Assembly: GCA_963701325.1 (NCBI GenBank)
Contig: OY969604.1
Span: 2,170,001 to 2,234,000 of the forward strand
DNA from: Bog-756 sp963701325
Lineage (GTDB): Bacteria > Actinomycetota > Acidimicrobiia > Acidimicrobiales > RAAP-2
Reading direction: 5' to 3'
DNA length: 64,000 bases
The notes beneath the pieces are model-generated. The model worked only from the letters and a program-made list of their open reading frames with translations. It did no database searches and had not been told where the DNA came from. Below, one piece after another: positions 1 through 8,979 of this stretch (its first letter is position 1; each line of letters begins with the position of its first letter). The translations under genes and the position numbers were made by a program.

Positions 1-2
1 CA

Positions 3-629
3 GCCATCGTCGAGCCACGGGTTGCCGCGCTGGTCGTGGAGGCCGCTGAGGCCCTCATCGCCGCGACCGGCCTCCGCCGGGTCGACGTGGTCGTCGCGCT
101 TCCCGAAGGCGGCGCCGAATGGGTCCTCTCCAACCTGGTCGGCCTGGCCGGCGACCTCGGCGACCGCTATCCCGCCTGCAGTGACGACCTCACGCCCGAG
201 CTCCAGTTCGCGATGAACCTCGCCACCCACCACTACGACGTGCAGAGCGCCGGCAGGGCGGAGCAGTTCCGGATCCGGGTCAACGAGCAGGTGGCGGATC
301 TCTTCGAGGAGACCGACTTCGTCCTCGCCGCCACCAACCCCCACGTCGCCTTCGACGCCGGGGGACCGATGCCCACCAGGATGGGCGACGTCGACCTCAT
401 CGCGACCTACGGCTTCGAGCGGGCCATCGGCAACAACGGCGCACTCACCATCCCGGGCAACCTGGCCGGAGTGCCGGCGGTCTCGATCCCGGCCGGGTCG
501 GTCGACGGGATGCCGGTGGGCCTGCAGGTCATCGGTCGGCACCACGAGGAGCAGCTCCTCTTGGACCTGGCCCTCGCGGCCGAGCGCGATCGCCCCTGGC
601 CCCTGGTCGCACCCTCGGCTCCGGCCTGA
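3..629 (+). CDS. Amidase-signature family protein, C-terminal part (5' end outside window)
   Basis: The reading frame is open from the window edge to TGA at 627-629, so about 208 C-terminal residues are visible and the true start lies upstream. The stretch TIPGNLAGVPAVSIPAG followed by MPVGLQVIG is the typical closing part of amidase-signature hydrolases such as GatA, which hydrolyse amide bonds in the cytoplasm. The catalytic Ser-Ser-Lys triad would lie in the missing part, so GatA cannot be separated from a generic amidase. The gene converges on the secretion operon to its right and its last 100 bases overlap the antiparallel 3' end of the coupling-ATPase gene. Confidence 0.85.
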   Translation, partial: AIVEPRVAALVVEAAEALIAATGLRRVDVVVALPEGGAEWVLSNLVGLAGDLGDRYPACSDDLTPELQFAMNLATHHYDVQSAGRAEQFRIRVNEQVADLFEETDFVLAATNPHVAFDAGGPMPTRMGDVDLIATYGFERAIGNNGALTIPGNLAGVPAVSIPAGSVDGMPVGLQVIGRHHEEQLLLDLALAAERDRPWPLVAPSAPA

Positions 630-2128
630 CCCCGGGTCCGGCCTCCGGTCCGGCGACCAGGGACCGCAGCCACCGGTCGTCGAACCAGGTGCGCAGCCGG
701 AGCCGGGCCGGGGGAAGGTCGCGGTAGACGAGCACCGCGTTGCCGGGTGACACCCTGCGCAGTGCGTCGGGCGGCGCGAGCCGGCGCACCGACGGCGAAT
801 GGGTGGTGCTCGGACCGCCCCGTCCCCCCGAGGTCGTCGCGGGCAGCGCGAGCTCCTCGTCTCCCATCAGGGTGCTCGCGTACTCGAGCGTCGTCGGATC
901 GGAGATGCCGGAGAGGAAGAGCTTGGCACGATGGTTGTTGACGACGGTCGAGGCCTTCGGACCGAACCGTGCGCTGATCTGGGCCAGGTCGTGCCAGACG
1001 GTCACCAGCTGCACCCCGTGGCCGGCGGCGGTGGCGGCCAGCGCGTCGAGGTCGGAGAGCGGGGCGATGTTGGCCGCCTCGTCGAGCACGACCAGGAGCG
1101 GCGGGTCGAGCGGGCGCCCCGCCCGGGCCGCCCGGTCGTACGCACCGTCGAGCACCGCGCGCAACACGCCGACGAACAGCGGGGTGAGCCGGCGTTGGTC
1201 GTGGGCCGGGGCGCAGAGGTAGACGGTGTCGGTGCCCGAGAGCAGCCGGTCGGGATCCACCGGTTCTCCTCCGGGTTCTCCGAGCGTCCCGCCCGAGGCT
1301 CCCGGGCCACCGGCGAACGGCTCGAGCAGGGTCTCCACGGTCGTGGCGATCGAGCTGCGCTGGCGCTCCTCCTTGGCGAAGGCGGACCGGGCGGCATCGA
1401 GGGCCTCGGGCACTCCGGTGTGTTCCAGCACGACGAGCACCTCTGCTTCCTCCCCGGTCTCGACCCAGTGGAGGACGTCGGCCATCTCCTTGCGCCGCGT
1501 GAGCGGCGGCGAAGAGGAGCGGCGCGAGCATCCTGGCGGCAGTGGCGTACCAGAAGTCACCGTCGCTCATCGTCCCGACCGATGCCCGGCCCACCTCGGT
1601 GAGGGTGGCCGCCGCGCGGCGCGCCCCGGGCCAGGTGCGGGCGCCGGGCAGCGGCGACCAGGGGGACGGCGGGAGTCCCGTGGTGCCGGTCGGGTCGAAG
1701 CACTGGACCCGTCCGAGAGTCCGGCGGTGGGCAAGCGTGTGCGCGAGCAGATCGGACTTCACGCTCGCGGCGAGCACCGGGCCCCGCCACTCGAGGATGG
1801 CCGGCACGGCGAATCCCGACGTCTTGCGCGACTGGGTCGGGCCGAAGACGATCACCGACTGGGCGAGCTCGGCCGCGATGAGTCGCCGTCCCGACCGGCC
1901 GAGGGCGAGGCGCCCCGGCGGAGGCGTGCGCCCGGACACGCTGAGCTCCCTGAGATCGGTCGGTCGCGCCCAGCGTGCTCCCGTGCGCGGTCGGGGCGCA
2001 GTTCCTCGTACACGCAGACCGACCGCGTGGCGGAGGGGACTCCTCGAGCCGGCAGCCGGCTTCGGCAACAGGACGGTTGTGCCGAGCGCTGCGGCGCCGA
2101 GGACGACTGCCGTCGAGGACACGCTCAC
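529..2128 (-). CDS. Type IV secretion coupling ATPase (VirD4/TraG/TraD-like), frameshifted
   Basis: This is a membrane-anchored DNA- or protein-pumping ATPase of the VirD4/TraG class. A hydrophobic N-terminus is followed by the Walker A motif GPTQSRKTSGF at about residues 96-106. A second half in another frame carries the Walker B motif PPLLVVLDEAAN, an HDLAQ motif and FGPKASTVVNNHRAKLFLSG. The frame changes near 1490-1502, where AHAA should run into RKEMADVLHWVE. Restoring two bases (CG) in a GCG/CGC run would join the halves into a protein of roughly 530 residues. The GTG start at 2128 overlaps the TGA of the upstream VirB4-like gene (GTGA), which indicates translational coupling. The low-complexity tail overlaps the amidase 3' end. 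It could be a true pseudogene or a sequencing indel. Confidence 0.82.
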
Positions 2129-4974
2129 CGGGGCGGCTCCGGCCGGACCCCGAACGGCTCGCTCATCGCCTCGTCGGTGTCGGCCAGCCACCGCTCCCCC
2201 GCCGCCAGCCGGTGCTCGACCAGGAACGAGCGCCGCCCGACCTTCCAGAGGGCGGTGCCCCGCCGCAGCTCGGTGACCAGCTCGGCCTCGGTCGCGGTCA
2301 ACCCGAGCAGTTCACCGGTGCGGGCCACCTCGCCCGGGGACTGCGCATAGACCACCCGGGTCTCCGAATCGGCCAGGAGCCCTTCGGCGAGGCCGACCTG
2401 CTCCGAGCCGACCGCACCGACCGCGGCCAGGTCCGAGAGCCGGTGGAGCACGGCCATGTTCGCCACGCCGAGGGCGCGCGAGAGCTTCCAGGAGGTCTGG
2501 AGCCAACGGGCCACCCCGAGATTGCCGAGGATCGCCCAGGCCTCGTCGACCACCAGCAGGACCCGGCGGTGGCGGCCGCTGCTGACCGCGTGCTGCAGCC
2601 ACGCCGCGGCGCAGGCCATGAGCACCCCGAGGGCCGGCGAATGGTAGACGGCGGCCAGGTCGAGGACGACCAGTGGACCGTCGAGACGCAGCCCGTCGGT
2701 GGTCGGTCCGTCGAACATGCCCCGCAGGTCCCCGTGGACCAGGCGGCGCAGCTCGAGCGCCACGTCCCGCCCTTCCTCCATCAGATCGGTCCGGGTCGTG
2801 CGCAGCGCGGACGCGGCCTCCGCTCCGGGGTCGAGGAGCGCCTCGACCACCTGGGGGAGGGTGGGTGCGTCCATGGCACCGTCCCGGGCACGGTCCTCGG
2901 CCGCTCCGACCGCGGCGTCGACGGCCGCCCGCTCACGGGGCAGCAGGTCGCGTCCCAGGCAGGCGACGGCCAGCGACGCGGTCAGGGTGGTGCGCCGCCG
3001 CCGACCGTCGGCGACCGGGTCGGTCCCGGACGGCCCGTCTCCGGAGGCGGCGGTGTCCAGCGGGTTGAGCCGGATGGTCCCACCGGGGCGCAGCGACAGC
3101 GGGACGACCCCCCAGGCCTCGGCCAGCCGACCGTACTCACCCTTGGGATCGACCACCCATGCGTTGCGGCCGAAGACTGCCTGGCGCCAGAGGTAGGACT
3201 TCACGAAGGAGCTCTTGCCCCGGCCGATCTGCCCGATGACCACCATGTTGGGATTGGTCACCACGCCCTGTCCGTAGAGGCTGAACGGGTCGTAGACGAA
3301 CGATCCGCCGAGGAGGTCGCGGCCGATGAGCACCCCCTCGTGCCCGAGCCCGGCCTCGCTCACCAACGGGTAGGCGGCTCCGAGATGGCGGGTCGTGGCG
3401 ACGTGTGCCGGGAGCCCGGGCGGCAGCCTGCTCGACGCGAGCCCGCGCCCGACGGGGATGCCGCAGAGCAGTGCCGCGTCCTGCTGGCCGTAGAGGAGAC
3501 GCACCTCGAGCCGGGCCTGGCCGGCAGCCTGCTCGAGCGCGCTCGCGGCCGCAGTCAGCTCGTCCCTCGAGTCGGCGGTCACCGTGAGGTATCCCGAGAA
3601 CCGGAATTGGGCGTGCCCGTCGGCGAGCTCGGTGTCCCTTGCCTCCACACTCTCCCGTTCCCTCGTGTGGCGCGCGGTGACCAGGAACCCGCCCCGGCGC
3701 CGCAGCTCGCCGTCGGCCAGATCGGCCGTCCGGGACTGGGCCACCTCGCGGGCTGCGCGGACCGGGCCGACCGGCTCCATGACCAGGGAGAGCGACCGCC
3801 GGAGCGGAGCGAACAGGAGTGGGCCGAGGAAGTCGGGGGTGACCTCCACCCGCGGCCATTCGGCGATCCAGTACACCGCGTGCCAGACGCCGTCGGTCCG
3901 GACCGCGTCCCAGCTGGCCTCGACCGCCATCGGCCACGGCGTGCCGGGTGGCCGGTCCTCGATGGGCGGCGGCGTTCCCTCGGCGGCACTGCGCCAGGGC
4001 TCGGCGAGGACCGCGCCCAGCGCGCCCGGACCGAGGACGCCGTCCACGATGACCTCGGCACCTTCGAGGGCACGCCGCAGGGCGTCCACTTCACGCGCCA
4101 GCAGCGCGCCCGAACCCTGCAACCCGCCGCCAGCGGCGCGGACCAGACGGACGGCACGTGCGGGACGCATCGTCACCGCCAACACCACCTGGTGCCGGCG
4201 GGTCACCGGCGACGACTCGTCGACCAGGGCGCGGTAGCTCGCACCCGCGGGGGTCTCGGCTCCGAGCACGGCCCGCTCGTCCACGTACCCGTGCACGGCT
4301 GCGCCGTCGTCGGGCAGACAGGTCTCGACCCACTGGACGCGGTGCACGGCACAGCCCTCGCGGGCCAGGGACGCGAGCCCGCGGGCCCAGGCCCCCACCC
4401 ACGCGTCCTGGTCGTCGGGACCCAGCAGGGCGAAGCTGTTGCCACGCAGCGCGAGCACCGCGGTCAGCGCACGACCCGGGCGGTCGACCACCACCCCCAT
4501 GGTCACCGACGGGAGCGCGGGATCGACCGCGACTGCCTCGATCTCCAGCCCGTCGAACGGGGTTCGGCGACCCCCGAGCGGACCGCGCTGCGGCTCGCAC
4601 CGCCAGGCCTCGAGGCTCGGCGGCACCGTTTCAACATCGACGGCGACCGGAACACCCCGCCGTGGCCCCGGGTGCAACTGGCGCCGACGACCGGCCGCCC
4701 CTGCCCACGCCCAGCGGACCACCAGCGGGAGCCACTGCTCACCGGTTCGGCCGGCCACCGGCCAGAACGCAAGGGCAACCGCCGCGCTCACGATGATGAC
4801 TGCCGCGACGACGCCTGCCGCCGAGGGACCGGCCCGCAGCGCGAGCACCGCACACAGGAGCCCGGTGGCAACCGTCGCGATCTGTCCGCCACGCCAGCCG
4901 GCGATCACGCCCCGGCGCTCGAGCGGCGGGAACCGGTAGCGCACACGGTGGCCTCGGCCCTCCCCTCCGCTCAC
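2125..4974 (-). CDS. VirB4-like type IV secretion ATPase with SCO6880-type N-terminus
   Basis: At 949 residues this is the energising ATPase of the secretion operon. Residues 30-90 hold two hydrophobic stretches resembling the VirB3/PrgI-like N-terminus of actinobacterial SCO6880-type proteins. The region from about 100 to 560 is the VirB4 N-domain. Walker A is VIGQIGRGKSSF (about 579-590) and Walker B is RRVLLVVDEAWAIL (about 803-816), with KGEYGRLAEAWG between them. The start is GTG at 4974, overlapping the stop of the upstream membrane-protein gene by four bases (GTGA). In conjugation systems this protein drives pilus or channel assembly at the inner face of the membrane. The frame is intact. 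Confidence 0.87.
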   Translation of the reverse strand: MSGGEGRGHRVRYRFPPLERRGVIAGWRGGQIATVATGLLCAVLALRAGPSAAGVVAAVIIVSAAVALAFWPVAGRTGEQWLPLVVRWAWAGAAGRRRQLHPGPRRGVPVAVDVETVPPSLEAWRCEPQRGPLGGRRTPFDGLEIEAVAVDPALPSVTMGVVVDRPGRALTAVLALRGNSFALLGPDDQDAWVGAWARGLASLAREGCAVHRVQWVETCLPDDGAAVHGYVDERAVLGAETPAGASYRALVDESSPVTRRHQVVLAVTMRPARAVRLVRAAGGGLQGSGALLAREVDALRRALEGAEVIVDGVLGPGALGAVLAEPWRSAAEGTPPPIEDRPPGTPWPMAVEASWDAVRTDGVWHAVYWIAEWPRVEVTPDFLGPLLFAPLRRSLSLVMEPVGPVRAAREVAQSRTADLADGELRRRGGFLVTARHTRERESVEARDTELADGHAQFRFSGYLTVTADSRDELTAAASALEQAAGQARLEVRLLYGQQDAALLCGIPVGRGLASSRLPPGLPAHVATTRHLGAAYPLVSEAGLGHEGVLIGRDLLGGSFVYDPFSLYGQGVVTNPNMVVIGQIGRGKSSFVKSYLWRQAVFGRNAWVVDPKGEYGRLAEAWGVVPLSLRPGGTIRLNPLDTAASGDGPSGTDPVADGRRRRTTLTASLAVACLGRDLLPRERAAVDAAVGAAEDRARDGAMDAPTLPQVVEALLDPGAEAASALRTTRTDLMEEGRDVALELRRLVHGDLRGMFDGPTTDGLRLDGPLVVLDLAAVYHSPALGVLMACAAAWLQHAVSSGRHRRVLLVVDEAWAILGNLGVARWLQTSWKLSRALGVANMAVLHRLSDLAAVGAVGSEQVGLAEGLLADSETRVVYAQSPGEVARTGELLGLTATEAELVTELRRGTALWKVGRRSFLVEHRLAAGERWLADTDEAMSEPFGVRPEPPR

Positions 4975-6440
4975 CGGTCGCGCCGGTCCGGTGCGGGGCG
5001 GGTCGCGACCAGACGCACCCCGAGCGCATCGCTGCCGAGGGCGTCCGCAGTGAGCGCGCCGGACTGCCGCGGCAGCGGGCGCAGTCCGTCCCCGGAGTCT
5101 GGGTCCGAGCTCGGCGACGGCCTCGGCGACAGCGCAGGCGACGACGCGGTGGCCGGATCGTCACCCGATCCACCGTCCTCGAGCCAGCGCCGGTAGGTCG
5201 CGCTCGACCCGGGGTGCGGCTCCCACATCGGGATCCCGTCGCCCGGGGATCTGCCGGTGCCGACGTCGACGGTGCGGGCGGCGGATCTGCGAGCGCTCGG
5301 CTCCACCACCCCACCGGCGATGCCACCCGCACCGCCCACCGTGCCGATACCGGCGGCCGATCCGCCGAGCGAGCCGGCCACCGAGGCCCGCATCGCGACA
5401 GCGGCCAGCCCTTTGAGCGGAGCGGTGGACCGGCCGCGCGCCCGGGTTCCGACCCCCTCGAGGTGACCGACCGCGCCGGACTCGACGAAAGGAAGCAGTC
5501 GGAAGAGCGCCCACGGACAGACTGCGGCCAGCAGCAGGAGCGCGGCACCGCCGAGGACGGAGGCGAACCCGCCGCCACCCGTGGATGCGCCGGTCGCTGT
5601 CGATCCCGTTCCTGCGGCGAGTGCCCCGGCGGCAAGGCTCAGGACCGCCACGATGACGAACTTGGAGAGCACGAGCGCGACCAGGGTGTCGACGAGGCGC
5701 CGGCACCAGTGGGCGATGGTCGGCCAGGCCAGGCTGGCGAGGGCCATGGGCAGGAAGAGGACCGCCACGTAGATGGCGGCCGAGCGGATGAGCAGCTCGA
5801 TCCAGACCATCACCGCGCCGACGACCACCGCAATCGCTCCGAGGAAGACGACGAAGGACGGGGCTCCCGGCTGACCGGCCGCGCCGGCAGAAGACAGACC
5901 GTCGACGACCGAGGACAGGAAGTGGCCGGTGTCGAGCCCCGCTCCCTGAGCGACCGCCGCGCTCATCTCGTCGGTCACGGCGAGTCCGAGCTGGACGAGG
6001 CTCACCGCCAGCGCGGTGAGGAGCAGCGCGAGCGGCGCATTCACCAGGACCGACCGCAGCAGCAGCGACGCGCTCTGCCGGTAGACGGCCTGCACGATGC
6101 CGAGCAGGAGGAGCGGGAGCACGACCACACCCGCGAGCGCGGCCATTGTCTCGTAGTGGGCGACGAACCACGGGGCGCCGAGCGCGACCGAGGTGCTCCC
6201 CGCGAGCACGCCTCCGATCTGCCCGAGCAGCCAGACGGCCCCCTCGGTGACCCAGCTCCCGAGTGCGTTGAGGACGCTGTCCACCCCGAACCCGGCCACC
6301 TGGGTCGCGGCCGAGCCGGCCACCCCGGTCACCCCCGACGCGGCCTGGCAGAGCTGCCCGAGGCCGACACCGCCGAGCGCGCCGGCGGCCGGGGAGCAGG
6401 TCAGTTGCGGAACAGCCGGGAGCGCCACGAGGGGCGACAC
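4971..6440 (-). CDS. VirB6/TrbL-like polytopic membrane channel protein
   Basis: The 489-residue protein has a hydrophobic N-terminal half with about six membrane helices, for example ALAGVVVLPLLLLGIVQAVY, ALLLTALAVSLVQLGLAV and VFLGAIAVVVGAVMVW. It ends in a hydrophilic Ser/Pro/Asp-rich tail of about 110 residues. Position and topology match the TrbL/VirB6-like (SCO6881-type) component encoded just before SCO6880-type ATPases in actinobacterial conjugative elements. The family call rests on topology and order rather than a diagnostic motif. The GTG start at 6440 lies one base after the upstream gene's stop. It is expected to form the inner-membrane channel with the VirB4-like ATPase. Confidence 0.7.
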   Translation of the reverse strand: MSPLVALPAVPQLTCSPAAGALGGVGLGQLCQAASGVTGVAGSAATQVAGFGVDSVLNALGSWVTEGAVWLLGQIGGVLAGSTSVALGAPWFVAHYETMAALAGVVVLPLLLLGIVQAVYRQSASLLLRSVLVNAPLALLLTALAVSLVQLGLAVTDEMSAAVAQGAGLDTGHFLSSVVDGLSSAGAAGQPGAPSFVVFLGAIAVVVGAVMVWIELLIRSAAIYVAVLFLPMALASLAWPTIAHWCRRLVDTLVALVLSKFVIVAVLSLAAGALAAGTGSTATGASTGGGGFASVLGGAALLLLAAVCPWALFRLLPFVESGAVGHLEGVGTRARGRSTAPLKGLAAVAMRASVAGSLGGSAAGIGTVGGAGGIAGGVVEPSARRSAARTVDVGTGRSPGDGIPMWEPHPGSSATYRRWLEDGGSGDDPATASSPALSPRPSPSSDPDSGDGLRPLPRQSGALTADALGSDALGVRLVATRPAPDRRDR

Positions 6441-6441
6441 C

Positions 6442-6807
6442 TCAGTGCACGCCCTGGCCCACGTTGAAGAAGAAGTTGACGATGGCCGGTCCGGCGCCGA
6501 TGAGCAGGGCGGCGAGTCCCGAGATGAGCACCGCCCGGCGGCCCACGTAGGACTGCTGGTAGTTCTGACCGTGGGAGCCGAGCGCCCAGGCCGCAGCGCC
6601 GACCAGCAGCCCGACCAGCGAAAAGGCGAGCGCCCATCCCCCGATCCCGTTCATGAGGTGCTGGAGCACCTGGCCCCCGGGCAGGGCGTTGGTGTCGGGG
6701 TCGAGCGTCACGTCGGTGGTCCGCACGGCAACACCGGAGGGCGGCGAGGGCCACCCCCAGGCCAGGTGCACGGTGCTCGGCAGTCGGGACAGGAGTGTCG
6801 GTGTCAT
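6442..6807 (-). CDS. Small DUF6112-like membrane protein, possible VirB2/pilin-like subunit
   Basis: The protein is about 121 residues from ATG 6807; an in-frame upstream start at 6852 would give 136 but reaches into the repeat array. It has two membrane helices: GGWALAFSLVGLLVGAAAWA, then the loop GSHGQNYQQSYVGRRAV, then GLAALLIGAGPAIVNFFF. This helix-NYQQ loop-helix plan matches proteins annotated DUF6112 next to SCO6880/SCO6881-type genes, and its size and topology resemble VirB2/TrbC pilins. It is the first gene of the four-gene minus-strand operon. The pilin role is inferred; no processing site is evident. Confidence 0.65.
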   Translation of the reverse strand: MTPTLLSRLPSTVHLAWGWPSPPSGVAVRTTDVTLDPDTNALPGGQVLQHLMNGIGGWALAFSLVGLLVGAAAWALGSHGQNYQQSYVGRRAVLISGLAALLIGAGPAIVNFFFNVGQGVH

Positions 6808-6836
6808 GGGCTCACGATACGGAGCCTCAGACACTA

Positions 6837-6870
6837 TTTCAAGATGTTTCAATCATTTTCATGTTGTTTC
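6837..6870. repeat. Four TTTC repeats at exact 10-bp spacing in a divergent promoter region
   Basis: TTTC occurs at 6837-6840, 6847-6850, 6857-6860 and 6867-6870, one copy per helical turn (GAAA on the other strand), inside an AT-rich patch unlike its surroundings. The array lies between the secretion operon (minus) and the histidine-kinase gene (plus). Arrays phased to one turn are typical of cooperative binding by a dimeric or oligomeric regulator. The OmpR-type regulator encoded nearby is a candidate, but the binder is unknown. Confidence 0.55.
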
Positions 6871-6924
6871 CTGTCCCAAAACCCTAACGTTCCAGTGGCG
6901 CTCCGGGCCTGCCATGCTTAGGCG

Positions 6925-8163
6925 GTGAGCCCCTACGTGATCGGATACCTCGTGCTGGGCGCTGTGGCCGTGGTAGCGGTCATCGTGGCCGCCCGGCTCG
7001 GGCGGAGGGCCGGCCGGCGGAGCCTCCAGCAGCGGCTCACCGCGCTCTCCAACCGCCTCGGGGTCGAACCCCCCGACGAGGGTGGGGTCGAACCCGTCCT
7101 GAGCCACCTGGAGCGGGTCACCGGGGAGGCCGCCGAGGCAGTCACCGAGGCCAGCTCGGACGCCATCCGGCTGCGCCGTGCCCTCGACACCCTCACCCAG
7201 GGGGTCATCGTCTGCGACGAGAACGGGGACATCGCCTTCCGCAACGCCCGCGCGGTCGGGCTCATGAACAACCGCCACGGCGACGCGCTGGCCGCCCAGG
7301 CGGTCACCGAGCTGCTCGAGAACGCCTGGCAGGACGGATCGGCCGAACGGAGCCTCGACCTCTACGGGCCGCCGCGCCAGACCCTCACCGTGCGCACCCG
7401 GCTCATGGACGACGGCCGGCGGCCGCTCGGGGTCATCGCCATCATCGACGACGTCTCCGAGCGCCGGCGCCTCGAGGAGATCCGCCGCGACTTCGTGGCC
7501 AATGTGAGCCACGAGCTCAAGACCCCGATCGGCGCGCTCGGGCTCCTGGCCGAGACCCTCACCGTCGAGCCCGATCCGGAGGTCGCTCAGCGGCTCGCAT
7601 CCCGGATCCACGCCGAGGCCTTCCGGGTCAGCCGGATCATTGACGACCTGCTCGACCTGAGCCGCATCGAGTCGGAGGAGGCTCCGCCTCGCGAGCCGAT
7701 CTACATCAACCTGGTCATGGCCGAAGCCATCGAACGGGTCCGGAGTGCCGCCGAGCAGCGCCGCATTACCATCGAGCTCGATGAACCCAGCCCGCCGGTC
7801 CATGTGCTGGGCGACCGCCGTCAACTGGTGTCGGCCATCCACAGCCTGCTCGAGAACGCAGTGACCTTCTCCTATGAGGACAGTGCTGTGCAGGTCGCCG
7901 GGAGCCAGGACAACGGGGAGATCCGCCTCTCGGTGGCGGACACCGGCGTGGGCATTCCCGCCCGGGACTTGGAGCGCATCTTCGAGCGGTTCTACCGGGT
8001 GGACCACGGCCGCAGCCGTTCCTCGGGCGGGACCGGACTCGGGCTCTCGATCGTCCGCCACGTGGCCAGCAACCACCAGGGCAGGGTCGAGGTCGACTCG
8101 CGCGAGGGAGAGGGATCGACCTTCACCCTCGTCCTCCCCAATCCTCCCGAATACGCCGCATGA
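6925..8163 (+). CDS. Sensor histidine kinase, SenX3/PhoR-like
   Basis: The 412-residue membrane sensor kinase has one N-terminal helix (residues 3-23), a PAS-like domain (about 85-180, including LDTLTQGVIVCDENGDIAF), the phosphoacceptor motif FVANVSHELKTP with His196, and a C-terminal ATPase with ENAVTFSYE, DTGVGIP and GGTGLGLSIVRH. A single helix plus a cytoplasmic PAS domain and no large external sensor is the SenX3 plan, which controls phosphate responses in actinobacteria. The start is GTG 6925. The stop overlaps the next gene's ATG (ATGA), so kinase and regulator are co-translated. SenX3 identity is inferred; the phosphate-transport context that would confirm it is not in view. Confidence 0.88.
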   Translation: MSPYVIGYLVLGAVAVVAVIVAARLGRRAGRRSLQQRLTALSNRLGVEPPDEGGVEPVLSHLERVTGEAAEAVTEASSDAIRLRRALDTLTQGVIVCDENGDIAFRNARAVGLMNNRHGDALAAQAVTELLENAWQDGSAERSLDLYGPPRQTLTVRTRLMDDGRRPLGVIAIIDDVSERRRLEEIRRDFVANVSHELKTPIGALGLLAETLTVEPDPEVAQRLASRIHAEAFRVSRIIDDLLDLSRIESEEAPPREPIYINLVMAEAIERVRSAAEQRRITIELDEPSPPVHVLGDRRQLVSAIHSLLENAVTFSYEDSAVQVAGSQDNGEIRLSVADTGVGIPARDLERIFERFYRVDHGRSRSSGGTGLGLSIVRHVASNHQGRVEVDSREGEGSTFTLVLPNPPEYAA

Positions 8164-8960
8164 GCGAACTGGCGGAGGTGGACCCGACGCAGACCAAGGT
8201 GCTCCTCGCCGAGGACGACGAGTCGTTCATCGACGCGTTGGTGATCGGTCTGGCCCGGGAGGGGTTCGACGTGACGGTCGCCCGCGACGGCACCGAGGCC
8301 CTGCGGCTGTTCGCGTCGGTCGAGCCCGATCTGGTGCTGCTCGACCTCATGCTCCCGCGGCTCTCGGGCATCGACGTCTGCCGGTCCATCCGGGCCCGCT
8401 CGTCGGTGCCGATCATCATGGTCACCGCCAAGGGGACCGAGATCGACACCGTGGTCGGCCTCGAGGTGGGCGCCGACGACTACGTCTCCAAGCCCTACCG
8501 GCTGCGCGAGCTGGTGGCCCGGATGCGGGCGGTGCTCCGGCGCACCCCCATCGGCGAGCACGGCGCCGGGACCCGGCTCGCCGCGGGCGACGGGTCGGGG
8601 AGCGGGCGCAACGAAGGATCGGACAAGGCTGCGTCGCCCGACGGTGGTGGGGGCTCGGTCCTCGAGGCCGGAGGCATCCAGATCGATCCCGACCGTCACC
8701 TCGTGTTCATCCGCGGCAAGGACGTCCACCTGCGACGCAAGGAGTTCGAGCTCCTCTCGCTGCTGATGGAGAACGCAGGGCGCCTGCTGACCCGTGACGT
8801 CCTCATCGACCGGGTGTGGGGCTCCGACTACTTCGGCGACACCAAGACCCTCGACGTGCACATCAAGCGGCTGCGCAGCCACGTGGAGGAGGATCCGTCC
8901 TCCCCCAAGTTGATCACGACCATCCGGGGAGTCGGCTACCGGTTCGACGCACAGCGCTGA
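8160..8960 (+). CDS. OmpR-family response regulator, RegX3/PhoP-like, with long linker
   Basis: The 266-residue cytoplasmic transcription factor has a receiver domain at about residues 13-127: acidic pocket AEDD, phosphoacceptor Asp62 in LVLLDLMLPR, and Lys in YVSKPYRLREL. The winged-helix output domain is at about 165-266 (FELLSLLMENAGRLLTRDVL, and the terminal TIRGVGYRF). Between them sits an unusual Gly/Ser-rich linker of about 35 residues (around 128-162) that standard family members of about 228 residues lack. It is cotranscribed with the kinase through an ATGA overlap and is the likely partner. It may bind the upstream 10-bp-phased repeats, but this is inference. Confidence 0.88.
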   Translation: MSELAEVDPTQTKVLLAEDDESFIDALVIGLAREGFDVTVARDGTEALRLFASVEPDLVLLDLMLPRLSGIDVCRSIRARSSVPIIMVTAKGTEIDTVVGLEVGADDYVSKPYRLRELVARMRAVLRRTPIGEHGAGTRLAAGDGSGSGRNEGSDKAASPDGGGGSVLEAGGIQIDPDRHLVFIRGKDVHLRRKEFELLSLLMENAGRLLTRDVLIDRVWGSDYFGDTKTLDVHIKRLRSHVEEDPSSPKLITTIRGVGYRFDAQR

Positions 8961-8979
8961 ACGATCCTGCTCCGGGTGT

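Noticed and set aside
1975..5196. A plus-strand open frame of over 1000 codons opposite the VirB4-like gene
   Set aside because: It is the antisense shadow of a GC-rich gene: Arg/Gly/Pro/His-rich, no recognisable domain, while the minus frame has clear ATPase motifs.
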